From the NCBI RefSeq assembly GCF_016881005.1, contig NZ_JACOPV010000013.1:62001-126000 (forward strand): a stretch of 64,000 nt of DNA. Direction: 5' to 3'. Origin of the DNA: Pseudomonas arcuscaelestis. Lineage in GTDB: Bacteria; Pseudomonadota; Gammaproteobacteria; Pseudomonadales; Pseudomonadaceae. The notes under the pieces are model-generated. The model was not told the DNA's origin, did not search any database, and saw only the letters and a list, made by a program, of their open reading frames with translations. How positions within the stretch are numbered: position 1 is the first letter of the stretch; each line of letters begins with the position of its first letter. The position numbers and the translations under genes were made by a program. Shown here piece by piece: positions 34,453 through 42,936 of this stretch.

Positions 34453-35631
34453 CTACTTGGACAAGAACCGCATTCCCTCTTCCAGCCCCCGCAAGGTCAA
34501 TGGGAACATCCGGTCTTCAACCAGCTCGCGAACGATGTTGGTCGAGGTGGTGTAGCCCCAGGTGTCCTTGGGATACGGGTTGATCCAGATGAGTTTCTTG
34601 TACTTCTCCATGAAACGCTGCATCCACACGTATCCGGCTTCTTCGTTCCAATGCTCGACGCTACCGCCCGGCTGGGTGATTTCGTAGGGGGCCATTGCCG
34701 CATCGCCGACGAACACCACTTTGTAATCAGCGCCGTATTTGTGCAGCAGGTCCATGGTCGAGGTGCGTTCGGAAGTGCGGCGCATGTTGTTCTTCCACAC
34801 CGACTCATAAACGAAGTTGTGGAAGTAGTAATACTCCAAGTGCTTGAATTCGGTCTTGCAGGCCGAGAACAGCTCTTCGCAGATTTTTACGTGAGCATCC
34901 ATCGAACCGCCAATATCGAACAACAACAGCAACTTGACGCTGTTGCGCCGTTCCGGACGCATCTGGATATTGAGCAGGCCAGCGTCGCGCGCGGTGTGGT
35001 CGATGGTGCCGTCGATGTCCAGTTCTTCGGCTGCACCCTGGCGCGCAAACTTGCGCAAGCGGCGCAGTGCCAGCTTGATGTTACGCGTGCCCAGTTCGAC
35101 CTGATCGTCGAGGTTCTTGTACTCGCGCTGATCCCAGACCTTGACCGCCTTGCCTTGACGCTTGCCAGCATCGCCGACCCGAATGCCTTCGGGGTTGTAC
35201 CCGCCTGAGCCAAACGGGCTGGTACCACCGGTGCCGATCCACTTGTTGCCACCGGCATGACGTTCCTTTTGCTCTTCAAGGCGCTTCTTGAACTCTTCGA
35301 TGAGCTTGTCCAGGCCACCCAGGGACTGGATCTGGGCGCGTTCTTCATCGGTCAGCGAGCGTTCGAATTCCTTGCGCAACCAATCTTCCGGAATCAGTGC
35401 TTCCAGATGCTGGTTAAGGTTCTCAAGGCCCTTGAAGTAAGCAGAGAACGCGCGGTCGAACTTGTCGAAATGACGCTCGTCCTTGACCAGGATCGCCCGC
35501 GACAGGAAGTAGAACTCGTCCATGTCGGCAAAGGTGACCCGCTGCTTGAGCGCATTGATCAAATCAAGCAGCTCACGTACCGACACCGGCACCTTAGCTG
35601 CGCGCATTTCATTGAACAGATTGAGCAACAT
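34453..35631 (-). CDS. VWA domain-containing CoxE-like protein
   Basis: A 392-residue protein. The N-terminal helical part includes a charged segment (LIEEFKKRLEEQKERHAGG). A C-terminal von Willebrand A domain begins at VKLLLLFDIGGSMDAHV: the MIDAS DxSxS is DIGGS, with Gly in the middle Ser position. Proteins like this pair with MoxR AAA ATPases as metal-dependent chaperone-like systems, as CoxD/CoxE in CO dehydrogenase maturation. The moxR-type gene is 17 bases upstream, so they are co-transcribed. The client is unknown; no obvious metalloenzyme is adjacent. Confidence 0.88.
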   Translation of the reverse strand: MLLNLFNEMRAAKVPVSVRELLDLINALKQRVTFADMDEFYFLSRAILVKDERHFDKFDRAFSAYFKGLENLNQHLEALIPEDWLRKEFERSLTDEERAQIQSLGGLDKLIEEFKKRLEEQKERHAGGNKWIGTGGTSPFGSGGYNPEGIRVGDAGKRQGKAVKVWDQREYKNLDDQVELGTRNIKLALRRLRKFARQGAAEELDIDGTIDHTARDAGLLNIQMRPERRNSVKLLLLFDIGGSMDAHVKICEELFSACKTEFKHLEYYYFHNFVYESVWKNNMRRTSERTSTMDLLHKYGADYKVVFVGDAAMAPYEITQPGGSVEHWNEEAGYVWMQRFMEKYKKLIWINPYPKDTWGYTTSTNIVRELVEDRMFPLTLRGLEEGMRFLSK

Positions 35632-35648
35632 GGCTATTGCCCCCTGGC

Positions 35649-36494
35649 TCAGCGGTTACCGCGACGGCTCATGAAGGCCAGGCGCTCGAGCAGTTGCACA
35701 TCCTGTTCGTTTTTAACCAGGGCACCGGCCAATGGCGGGATAGCCTTGGTCGGATCGCGTTCACGCAACACGGCTTCGCCAATGTTGTCGGCCATCAGCA
35801 GCTTCAGCCAGTCAACCAGTTCGGAGGTGGACGGCTTTTTCTTCAGGCCCGGCACCTTGCGCACGTCGAAGAACACGTCCAGCGCTTCGCTGACCAGGTC
35901 CTTCTTGATGTTCGGGTAATGGACATCGACGATCTGCTGCAGGGTGTCGCGGTCGGGGAAGGCGATGTAATGGAAGAAGCAGCGGCGCAGGAAGGCGTCG
36001 GGCAGCTCTTTTTCGTTGTTCGAGGTAATGATGATGATCGGACGGTGCTTGGCCTTGATCGTTTCGTCGGTCTCGTAAACGTAGAACTCCATCTTATCCA
36101 GTTCTTGCAACAGGTCGTTGGGGAACTCGATGTCGGCCTTGTCGATTTCGTCGATCAGCAGAATGACTCGCTCCTCGGCTTCGAAGGCTTCCCAGAGCTT
36201 GCCCTTTTTCAGGTAGTTGCGTACGTCGTGTACCTTGTCGACACCCAATTGCGAGTCGCGCAGGCGGCTTACCGCGTCGTACTCATAGAGCCCCTGGTGG
36301 GCCTTGGTGGTCGATTTGATGTGCCAGGTGATCAGTTTGGCGCCAAAGGACTCGGCCAACTGTTCGGCGAGCATGGTCTTGCCGGTACCGGGTTCACCCT
36401 TGACCAGCAGTGGCCGCTCCAGGGTGATTGCCGCGTTGACTGCCAGTTTCAGGTCGTTTGTGGCGACGTATGTGCTGGTGCCTTCGAACTTCAT
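35649..36494 (-). CDS. MoxR-family AAA+ ATPase
   Basis: A 281-residue ATPase: Walker A in VKGEPGTGKTMLAEQLA (about 31-47), Walker B in VILLIDEIDKAD, sensor 1 in IIITSNNEKELPDAFLRRC, which includes an arginine-finger region. This composition is MoxR/APE2220-like. It should act with the VWA protein encoded just downstream. GAGG eight bases before the ATG at 36494 fixes the start. Confidence 0.9.
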   Translation of the reverse strand: MKFEGTSTYVATNDLKLAVNAAITLERPLLVKGEPGTGKTMLAEQLAESFGAKLITWHIKSTTKAHQGLYEYDAVSRLRDSQLGVDKVHDVRNYLKKGKLWEAFEAEERVILLIDEIDKADIEFPNDLLQELDKMEFYVYETDETIKAKHRPIIIITSNNEKELPDAFLRRCFFHYIAFPDRDTLQQIVDVHYPNIKKDLVSEALDVFFDVRKVPGLKKKPSTSELVDWLKLLMADNIGEAVLRERDPTKAIPPLAGALVKNEQDVQLLERLAFMSRRGNR

Positions 36495-36619
36495 GAACCG
36501 ATCCTCTAACGTAGCGCCGGGGTGCATGGCCCCTGGCAGAAAAATTGTCATGCACGACTATAACGCGGGCTCTGGTCGACTGGGAACGCAGACGGTCCAT
36601 TCAGTCTCTGAATAGCCCG

Positions 36620-37705
36620 TCACTTGTTGACTTGGTCAGACTGGGGAGGCGCTTGCTCGTAGCGTGCATTAAAGGCCTGGACAAAGCCGTTGCGCAGAAT
36701 CTGCAGGAACGCTTCAAAGGCACTGATATCGCTTTTATGCACGCTGCCGCTCAGTTCTACACGAGTAGCGAATTGGTTCTTGCGCTGGTTTTTCAGCACC
36801 GTTTCGGTGCCGCCTACCAATGCTTCCCAGATCGAGCGGAAAAAGCCTTTGTCTTCGTTTTTTACATCCTGCTGCCAGTTGAACACGTCGACATCACGCA
36901 GCAGGGGCTTGATGTAACCGGTAAGGCGACCGTTCTGCGCTTCAGTCTCGATGACCAGGTCGCCGTGTCCGGCATTGAAGTCGAACTTGCCGTAGGCACT
37001 GGCAAAGTCGTTGAGCTTGCGCAGTTGGATGCCCGTGGCACGCAGGCGAAACTGGAAGTCGTCGAAGTCACTGAACGGGTCGAACGTGGCACTGCTTTGC
37101 ACCTGTGCATCGCCCAGCAGCCGGGCCTTGCCATTGAAGCGCGCATCGCGCCGGCCCTTGAGATCTTCGACATTGGTCAGGTTACGGATACTGGCATCCA
37201 GATGGGTGGCCTTCAGATCGACCGGTGGCTTGGAAGTAAAGTTGTTGAAGGTCAGGGTGCCGTTGTCGATACGCACCTCGTTCAAGGTAATAGGCAGCAG
37301 CTTTTCCAACTGCTGACGCCAGTCGGTACCGCGCCCGGTCTGCGATGCTTGCCGGGAACCGCCGTCAACGAAGTTCAGTTCGGGGCGTAGGAACACCACT
37401 TCGGCGACGACCGCATGCTCGTACCACAGCGAGCGCCAGCTGACCGAGAGGTCGATCACGGGGGCCTGGAGGAACGGCACAGGTACCTTGCCGGTGGTCT
37501 TGACGATGGTCAGGCCGTTGATCTTGTAGGCACCGCGCCACCAGGCAAGATCAACGTCGGTGACGTGCCCGCGGTAGTCTCCCATGTCGGCAAGTTTGTC
37601 GTTGAGGTAATTGCGTACCAGCACCGGCAGGCTCAAATGCAGGATCAGCAACAGCAGGGCAATGCTCAATAATCCCCATAGGGGCCAACGGTAGCGAGGT
37701 TTCAT
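36620..37705 (-). CDS. DUF748 (AsmA-like) envelope protein
   Basis: A 361-residue protein with an N-terminal membrane anchor (LWGLLSIALLLLILHLSLPVLV). Repeating beta-strand regions follow (GLTIVKTTGKVPVPFLQAPVIDLSVSWRSL; RIDNGTLTFNNFTSKPPVDLKATHLDASIRNL), typical of DUF748/AsmA proteins that span the periplasm. AsmA relatives are linked to phospholipid transport and envelope integrity. It begins 129 bases from the divergent cysK gene and is 125 bases from moxR; monocistronic by appearance. Confidence 0.85.
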   Translation of the reverse strand: MKPRYRWPLWGLLSIALLLLILHLSLPVLVRNYLNDKLADMGDYRGHVTDVDLAWWRGAYKINGLTIVKTTGKVPVPFLQAPVIDLSVSWRSLWYEHAVVAEVVFLRPELNFVDGGSRQASQTGRGTDWRQQLEKLLPITLNEVRIDNGTLTFNNFTSKPPVDLKATHLDASIRNLTNVEDLKGRRDARFNGKARLLGDAQVQSSATFDPFSDFDDFQFRLRATGIQLRKLNDFASAYGKFDFNAGHGDLVIETEAQNGRLTGYIKPLLRDVDVFNWQQDVKNEDKGFFRSIWEALVGGTETVLKNQRKNQFATRVELSGSVHKSDISAFEAFLQILRNGFVQAFNARYEQAPPQSDQVNK

Positions 37706-37834
37706 CGACGATGGTTCCGGTCAGGGGTATTGATCGGTTGACTGCGGGCAGCCCCAGGGGTTCGCAGTTATGGACGCACCGGGCTGGCGGGCTTACCCTT
37801 GAGGTTTTCCCTCCGGTGCAAAAAGGACCCCGCG

Positions 37835-38809
37835 ATGAGCCGTATCTTTGCTGACAACGCGCATTCCATCGGCAACACGCCGCTGGTGCAGATCAATCGC
37901 ATCGCCCCGCGCGGCGTGACCATCCTGGCCAAGACGGAAGGGCGCAACCCAGGCTATTCGGTCAAATGCCGGATCGGCGCAAACATGATCTGGGACGCTG
38001 AAAGCAGCGGTAAGCTCAAGACCGGCATGACCATCGTCGAGCCGACCTCGGGCAACACAGGTATTGGCCTGGCCTTCGTTGCTGCGGCGCGTGGCTACAA
38101 GCTGATGCTGACCATGCCGGCTTCGATGAGCATCGAGCGACGTAAGGTTCTCAAGGCGCTGGGTGCTGAATTGGTACTGACCGAGCCGGCCAAAGGCATG
38201 AAAGGCGCTATTGAGAAAGCCGCAGAAATCGTTGCCAGCGACCCGGCGACCTACTTCTTGCCCGGCCAGTTCGAAAACCCGGCCAACCCGGCAATCCACG
38301 AAAAGACCACAGGCCCGGAAATCTGGAACGATACCGACGGTGCCGTCGATGTGCTGGTTTCCGGGGTTGGTACCGGTGGCACCCTTACCGGGATTTCGCG
38401 CTACATCAAGCAGACTCAGGGCAAAGCCATTATTTCGGTAGCGGTTGAACCGATGGTCTCGCCCGTGATCACCCAGGCCCTGGCCGGCGAAGAAATCAAG
38501 CCCAGCCCGCACAAGATCCAGGGCATTGGCGCAGGTTTCGTACCGAAGAACCTTGATCTGGCCATGGTCGACCTGGTCGAGTTGGTCAGCGATGAGGAGT
38601 CCAAGGCCATGGCCCTGCGCCTGATGCAGGAAGAGGGCATCCTGTGCGGAATTTCCTCGGGCGCAGCCATGGCCGCCGCCGTGCGCCTCGCGGAAAAGCC
38701 CGAGATGCAAGGCAAGACCATCGTCGTTATCCTCCCCGACTCCGGAGAGCGCTACCTGTCGAGCATGCTTTTCAGTGATCTGTTCACCGATCAGGAAACC
38801 CAGCAATAA
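37835..38809 (+). CDS. cysK: Cysteine synthase A (O-acetylserine sulfhydrylase)
   Basis: A 324-residue PLP enzyme that makes L-cysteine from O-acetylserine and sulfide. The PLP Lys is in NPGYSVKCRIG (Lys44), the substrate loop in EPTSGNTGIGLAF, and the PLP phosphate loop in VSGVGTGGTLTG. ILCGISSGAAMAAA and VILPDSGERYLSS complete the fold. AAAAGGA eight bases upstream supports the ATG at 37835; a 12-codon longer frame has no site. A perfect terminator follows. Confidence 0.95.
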   Translation: MSRIFADNAHSIGNTPLVQINRIAPRGVTILAKTEGRNPGYSVKCRIGANMIWDAESSGKLKTGMTIVEPTSGNTGIGLAFVAAARGYKLMLTMPASMSIERRKVLKALGAELVLTEPAKGMKGAIEKAAEIVASDPATYFLPGQFENPANPAIHEKTTGPEIWNDTDGAVDVLVSGVGTGGTLTGISRYIKQTQGKAIISVAVEPMVSPVITQALAGEEIKPSPHKIQGIGAGFVPKNLDLAMVDLVELVSDEESKAMALRLMQEEGILCGISSGAAMAAAVRLAEKPEMQGKTIVVILPDSGERYLSSMLFSDLFTDQETQQ

Positions 38810-38825
38810 GCCCGTCCACGCTGAC

Positions 38826-38855
38826 CCGGCGCAATTAATTGCGCCGGTGTTTATT
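38826..38855 (+). terminator. Intrinsic terminator after cysK
   Basis: A 22-base perfect palindrome (CCGGCGCAATT/AATTGCGCCGG, 38826-38847) is followed by TGTTTATT. It lies 16 bases after the cysK stop. Confidence 0.85.
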
Positions 38856-38970
38856 GCACAATCCTTAACAGTGAATGCTGGCAGTGGTTGTTTTTACCAG
38901 GACCGGATCAGTTTATGATGCCCGATTAATCTGGCAGCGATGATCAGATCGAAATTCCAAGGAGTGTTGC

Positions 38971-39906
38971 ATGACCTTTTCCTTTGTCGCCAAGGCAGGT
39001 GTGTTGCTGCTGTTTTTCGGCAGCACATTGTATGTTCACCTGCGCGGCAAGGCGCGTTTGCCAATGTTGCGCCAGTTCGTCAACCATTCGGCGCTGTTCG
39101 CTCCTTATAACGCCTTGATGTACCTGTTTTCCGGGGTGCCTTCCAAACCTTACCTGGACCGTACGCGCTTTCCCGAGCTCGATGTGCTCAAGGACAACTG
39201 GGAAGTTATCCGCGAAGAGGCCATGCACCTGTTCGACGAGGGTTACATCCGCGCCGCCGAAAAAGATAACGACGCAGGCTTTGGTTCCTTCTTCAAGAAG
39301 GGCTGGAAACGCTTTTACTTGAAGTGGTACGACAAAGCGCTGCCGTCTGCTGAAGCGCTGTGCCCCAAGACCGTCGAGCTGGTCAACAGCATCCCCAACG
39401 TCAAGGGCGCGATGTTTGCCCTGCTGCCGGGTGGCAGCCACCTGAACCCGCACCGTGACCCGTTTGCCGGTTCGTTGCGCTATCACCTGGGCCTGTCGAC
39501 GCCCAACTCCGACAATTGCCGGATTTACGTCGATGGCCAGGCCTATGCCTGGCGCGATGGTGAAGACGTGATGTTCGATGAAACCTACGTGCACTGGGTG
39601 AAGAACGAAACCGAGACCACCCGGGTAATTCTGTTTTGCGATGTCGAGCGTCCGCTCAACAGCCCGCTGATGACCCGCATCAACCGCAAGGTAAGCGCCT
39701 TCCTTGGCCGCGCTACCGCACCGCAGAACACCGATGACGAGCGCGTAGGCGGGATCAACCAGGCCTATGCCTGGAGCAAGCGCTTCAGCAACGTGATCAG
39801 CGCTCGGGTCAAACAGTTCAAGCGAGCCAACCCCAAGGCTTACCGCGTGTTGCGCCCGGTGTTGGCAGTGGTGGTTGCCTACCTGTTGTATCGCTGGTTG
39901 TTCTGA
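38971..39906 (+). CDS. lpxO: Lipid A hydroxylase LpxO-type (Asp/Asn beta-hydroxylase family)
   Basis: A 311-residue Fe(II)/2-oxoglutarate oxygenase with an N-terminal membrane segment (AGVLLLFFGSTLYVHLRG) and a C-terminal one (VLAVVVAYLLYRWLF). The catalytic part has LLPGGSHLNPHRDPFAGSLRYHLGLSTP (iron-binding His-x-Asp) and DETYVHWVKNETETTRVILFCDVERP (distal His and 2OG Arg). LpxO puts a 2-hydroxyl on the secondary laurate of lipid A at the inner membrane. CAAGGAG precedes the ATG. Several lpxO paralogues are known in Pseudomonas, so substrate position is inferred. Confidence 0.9.
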   Translation: MTFSFVAKAGVLLLFFGSTLYVHLRGKARLPMLRQFVNHSALFAPYNALMYLFSGVPSKPYLDRTRFPELDVLKDNWEVIREEAMHLFDEGYIRAAEKDNDAGFGSFFKKGWKRFYLKWYDKALPSAEALCPKTVELVNSIPNVKGAMFALLPGGSHLNPHRDPFAGSLRYHLGLSTPNSDNCRIYVDGQAYAWRDGEDVMFDETYVHWVKNETETTRVILFCDVERPLNSPLMTRINRKVSAFLGRATAPQNTDDERVGGINQAYAWSKRFSNVISARVKQFKRANPKAYRVLRPVLAVVVAYLLYRWLF

Positions 39907-39977
39907 TGTCTTGCACGGTGTGAGCCCTGGCCTGATCGCTGGCAGGGCTCACGCCTGGCATATGTAAACCAGCCTGC

Positions 39978-40007
39978 TTGCCAGACGGAAATAGGCTGGT
40001 CTATAGT
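39978..40007 (+). promoter_or_regulatory. Sigma-70-type promoter of the leader-peptide/DMT transporter unit
   Basis: TTGCCA (39978-39983) and TATAGT (40002-40007) are spaced by 18 bases, so transcription would start near 40014, about 25 bases before the leader ATG. The promoter is overlaid by an inverted repeat, ACCAGCCT (39968-39975) / AGGCTGGT (39993-40000), that could be an operator. Confidence 0.65.
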
Positions 40008-40038
40008 CTGCCAACTTCATCTCACCGAAGACCTGCTC

Positions 40039-40200
40039 ATGTCAGCTTCCCCCCTCAGCACCGTATTCGCTTCCGCGCCCAACGCGGTGGTAGTCGTGCG
40101 TGGGCGTCAGCAGCCGGCCATGATCAGTCACTACCCACCACCTGTCAGTCGCGTGGTTGTGTGCGTTCTCGCACCACCAGGCGTGGTCGTGCTGGGCTAA
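40039..40200 (+). CDS. Putative valine-rich leader peptide
   Basis: A 53-residue frame starts at an ATG about 25 bases after the predicted transcription start, with a weak GAAGA site upstream. It contains 13 valines, clustered as APNAVVVVRG, SRVVVCVLAPP and GVVVLG at the end. The composition recalls the E. coli ilvB leader peptide (VVVV-rich). It ends 105 bases before the DMT transporter gene, and an 8-bp perfect hairpin sits between them. The likely role is attenuation sensing charged tRNA-Val (inference); a chance frame cannot be excluded. Confidence 0.5.
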   Translation: MSASPLSTVFASAPNAVVVVRGRQQPAMISHYPPPVSRVVVCVLAPPGVVVLG

Positions 40201-40249
40201 GCGGCCAAGCGCTGCATCCCCCACACCTGCACCCTACTGATTACGGTCG

Positions 40250-40268
40250 GCTGCCCGCATCGGGCAGC
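40250..40268 (+). promoter_or_regulatory. Hairpin between leader peptide and transporter
   Basis: GCTGCCCG-cat-CGGGCAGC is a perfect 8-bp stem with a 3-base loop, 37 bases before the transporter ATG. It lacks a U-run directly after it (ACCGTTCGGCTT follows), so it is either a pausing or translation-affecting structure or part of an attenuator rather than a classical terminator. Confidence 0.6.
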
Positions 40269-40305
40269 ACCGTTCGGCTTATTTGCCCGAATACAGGTGG
40301 CATTC

Positions 40306-41196
40306 ATGTTTGCTCTCTCGAAAGAATCCGTGGCCTCGGCGGCCACCACCAGTGTGTTCGTCCTGCTCTGGAGTAGCGGGGCGATTGTCTCCAAGTTGGG
40401 CCTGGCCCATGCCAGTCCCTTTGCCTTCTTGCTCATGCGCTCGGCGCTGGCGTTATGTGGTTTGTTGATGCTCGCACCGATGCTCGGGCTGCGCTGGCCG
40501 CGAGGGCGCTCGGCAGTGCTGCAGGCGCTGGTGACCGGCGCTGTGCTGCTCGGCGCGTATCAAATTTTCTACTTGCTGGCGCTCAATACCCACGTGACAC
40601 CCGGCATCATGGCGACAGTGATGGGCGTGCAGCCGATCCTCACTGTGGTACTGATGGAGCGTCAGCGTTCCTGGAGCCGGCTGTTCGGCCTGGGGTTGGG
40701 CTTGAGCGGCTTGATCATGGTGGTCTACCAGGGCATCGGTCTGGGTGGTATTTCTCTGCTCGGCATGCTGTTCGCCTTGCTGGCATTGGCAAGCATGACC
40801 TTAGGTTCGATCATGCAGAAGCGCATTACCCATAATCCAATGGGGACCCTGCCTTTACAGTACGTTGCCGGACTACTGATGTGCGCACTGTTCGCCCCCC
40901 TGCAACCCTTGCATGTCGAGATGACTGGCAGCTTTGTCGGCGCCTTGCTGTGGATGGGGCTGGTGGTTTCGCTGCTGGCGACGTTACTGCTGTACCGGCT
41001 GATTGCTCGTGGCAACCTGGTCAACGTCACCAGTCTGTTCTACCTGGTGCCCGCGGTGACTGCAGTGATGGACTACCTGATCTTCGGTAACCGCCTGGCA
41101 GCGCTGAGCCTGTTGGGCATGGGGCTGATCGTGATCGGCCTGCTGTTTGTGTTCCGCAAGCCAGCGCCAGCTGTTACGCCGCTGCGCACCGACTAG
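40306..41196 (+). CDS. DMT-superfamily (EamA domain) exporter
   Basis: A 296-residue protein with ten membrane segments in two EamA repeats (FVLLWSSGAIVSKLGLAHASPFAFLLMRS in the first; MLFALLALASMTLGSIMQKR and SLFYLVPAVTAVMDYLIFGNRL in the second). Such proteins export amino acids or metabolites. AGGTGG six bases before the ATG at 40306 favours it over a GTG three codons upstream. The valine-rich leader upstream hints at a branched-chain amino-acid link (inference). The convergent porin gene follows 41 bases on. Confidence 0.88.
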   Translation: MFALSKESVASAATTSVFVLLWSSGAIVSKLGLAHASPFAFLLMRSALALCGLLMLAPMLGLRWPRGRSAVLQALVTGAVLLGAYQIFYLLALNTHVTPGIMATVMGVQPILTVVLMERQRSWSRLFGLGLGLSGLIMVVYQGIGLGGISLLGMLFALLALASMTLGSIMQKRITHNPMGTLPLQYVAGLLMCALFAPLQPLHVEMTGSFVGALLWMGLVVSLLATLLLYRLIARGNLVNVTSLFYLVPAVTAVMDYLIFGNRLAALSLLGMGLIVIGLLFVFRKPAPAVTPLRTD

Positions 41197-41237
41197 TGTT
41201 GCCAGCCGCCCGGCGCCTTGCCCGGGCGGCTTGCGCT

Positions 41238-42467
41238 TCAGAAGTAGTAGCCAATGTTGATGTTGGTGCGGTAATACCAGTCGTTGCTGCCGATGGAGCT
41301 GGTGCTGGTCCAGCCGGTGCCATTTTCCGCGCCACCGAAGGGGTTGGCGTTCTTCGCCCAGGTCAGGTCGAGCCAGGCCATGACTGGCATGGCCAGGAAC
41401 TGCGCACCGACGGTGAACATCTGCGAGTCGTCCCAGCCGCTTTTATCTTTCATCATTCGGCTGTAGTCGTTGTACAGCTTGATCTTCTTCAACTGCCCCA
41501 GGCTTGGCGTAAAGATGTCGTAGCCGATGTTGACCGACGCGATGGTTGCCTTGGACGCGATCAGGAAGGCCGGCGTCAGGCCGTTGCCGCCCATCAACAC
41601 AGAATCGTCACTGACACCGTCTGGATTTTTCGGGTCATATTCGTAGCGGATGGCCTGGCTGGTGACTGTCCATGGGCCAGCGTTGACGATAGCGTGGACG
41701 CCACCTGCCCAGTAGTCGCCATTGTCGTCGGTGGTGGCGTTGTAGAGTTGCGCGGCGGCCAGCGAGGCGCCGATTTCGGTTTTCCAGCCATCCCCGGTAA
41801 AGGTCCGGGCAACCCTGGCGTTTACCTGATTGCGCTTTTCGTTGTCTTGGCGCGATTGGGTGAAAGGCACGGCGTTGTCGTTCAGGTCGGAGTAGCGACC
41901 GACTTCCGGTGAGTAGCGAATGCCGCTAGGCAGCATGCGCGGAAAGTAGCCTAGCTGCAGATCCCAGTCCTTGTCCTTGTAGCTGTATTTGAGACCCGTG
42001 CCGGCACTCACGCCGTAGCCCATGAAAAACGGAATGTGATAGCTCCAGCCAAACTGTGGGTAAGGTTCCAGGCCAAAGGGTTTGAACGGCGCACCAACTT
42101 GAAGGTTGGCATTAGGGGTAAACCGATAACCCACGTAGCCGCGGTCGATAGAGCGTTTGCCGTCGTCCTGAAACCAGTAGCCGACATCACTGAACAATTG
42201 CTTGTGGGTGGCCTGGACATCGATACGGAAGGTATCGAAAAGAAAACGGCCATTGTTCTCTGTGGTGTCCCAATGTTCATCCCTGTAGTTCACCCGCAGG
42301 GCACCGCCGATATCCAATGAGCTTTGTCCGTCGTCACTGCGCCAGGCAATGTGTGGGAACGGCTTTTTTGCCGCAGGTGGCTGATCGGGGGCGGCCGGAC
42401 CGGGTTCGGAGGCGAAACTTGCACAACTACTGAGGATCAGGCCCAGGCTTACCACGTACTTGTTCAT
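41238..42467 (-). CDS. Outer-membrane porin associated with the aromatic cluster
   Basis: A 409-residue protein with a signal peptide (SLGLILSSCASFASE), a proline-rich linker and a beta-barrel body of alternating aromatic strands (ALRVNYRDEHWD, TFRIDVQATHKQLFSDVGYWFQD, RGYVGYRFTPNANLQVGAPFKPFGLEPYPQFGWSYH). It ends in the barrel-type C-terminus TNINIGYYF with a terminal Phe. The sequence resembles phosphate-selective OprO/P-type or related porins, but specificity is unknown. AGGG six bases before the ATG fixes the start. It lies downstream, on the same strand, of the catabolic cluster, and its own promoter region shares elements with the ABC promoter region, so it may be the cluster's uptake channel. 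Confidence 0.8.
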   Translation of the reverse strand: MNKYVVSLGLILSSCASFASEPGPAAPDQPPAAKKPFPHIAWRSDDGQSSLDIGGALRVNYRDEHWDTTENNGRFLFDTFRIDVQATHKQLFSDVGYWFQDDGKRSIDRGYVGYRFTPNANLQVGAPFKPFGLEPYPQFGWSYHIPFFMGYGVSAGTGLKYSYKDKDWDLQLGYFPRMLPSGIRYSPEVGRYSDLNDNAVPFTQSRQDNEKRNQVNARVARTFTGDGWKTEIGASLAAAQLYNATTDDNGDYWAGGVHAIVNAGPWTVTSQAIRYEYDPKNPDGVSDDSVLMGGNGLTPAFLIASKATIASVNIGYDIFTPSLGQLKKIKLYNDYSRMMKDKSGWDDSQMFTVGAQFLAMPVMAWLDLTWAKNANPFGGAENGTGWTSTSSIGSNDWYYRTNINIGYYF

Positions 42468-42882
42468 ATCATGCCCTGCAAGGTTGAGCCATTTCTGTGG
42501 GCGACAGTTGTCCGTTGCCTTGAACAAGGCGTTAAACGAAAAACAGCGCTGGTATACAGTTGGCTGGCGGCGTTGGGTATTTATTGTTTTATCGGTGGTA
42601 CGTTGTTTTATGTTTGAACGCGATAGAGCAAGAGCAGGAACTGTGCCAGTGCGGGTAAATACTGAAAAACCTGATAAATTCCATATAAAACAATTATTTA
42701 TATTTGAAACGGCTGGGTTTGTATCGTGGGTGGAACGGGGTGGGAATGAAGTAACAGGCGTGTGCAATTGCAGTGCGGTTTAATTGCACAACGCGCGTTA
42801 GTGGCGCGTGGTTTGTTTTACGAGTGGATAATTAGCTGGCTATTTTAATCCCCCTGAGTACGCGATATATCCCGCACAGGGG
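42468..42882. promoter_or_regulatory. AT-rich promoter region of the porin with candidate IclR operators
   Basis: This 415-base gap holds no supported gene. TTGTTTTAT occurs at 42583-42591 and again at 42603-42611 (continuing TTGTTTTATGTTTGAAC). TTATTTATATTTGAAAC lies at 42694-42710. All resemble the dyad TTGTTTTATATATGAAACAA found ahead of the ABC genes at 58700. The region is clearly AT-richer than its surroundings. A role as binding sites of the cluster's IclR regulator is inferred from the shared pattern. Confidence 0.45.
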
Positions 42883-42910
42883 CAAAAAAAACCGGCACAT
42901 CGGTGCCGGT
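42883..42910 (-). terminator. Intrinsic terminator of the catabolic cluster
   Basis: On the minus strand ACCGGCAC-cgat-GTGCCGGT is a perfect 8-bp stem followed by an eight-T tract (plus-strand As at 42884-42891). It lies 27 bases after the reductase stop, thereby separating the cluster from the porin unit. Confidence 0.9.
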
Positions 42911-42936
42911 CAATCGTGCGCGTAAAGTTTCAGCGA

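Noticed and set aside
36550..36619. Possible CRISPR or tandem repeat near the MoxR gene
   Set aside because: No repeated unit is present on inspection; no regular spacer pattern exists anywhere in the window.
37793..38806. A 337-codon minus-strand frame across cysK
   Set aside because: Exact antisense of cysK, which has all catalytic motifs; no support for a second gene.
39978..40376. A 132-codon plus-strand frame over the leader and DMT transporter start
   Set aside because: It is in a different frame from both the leader peptide and the transporter, begins upstream of the predicted transcription start and has no ribosome site.
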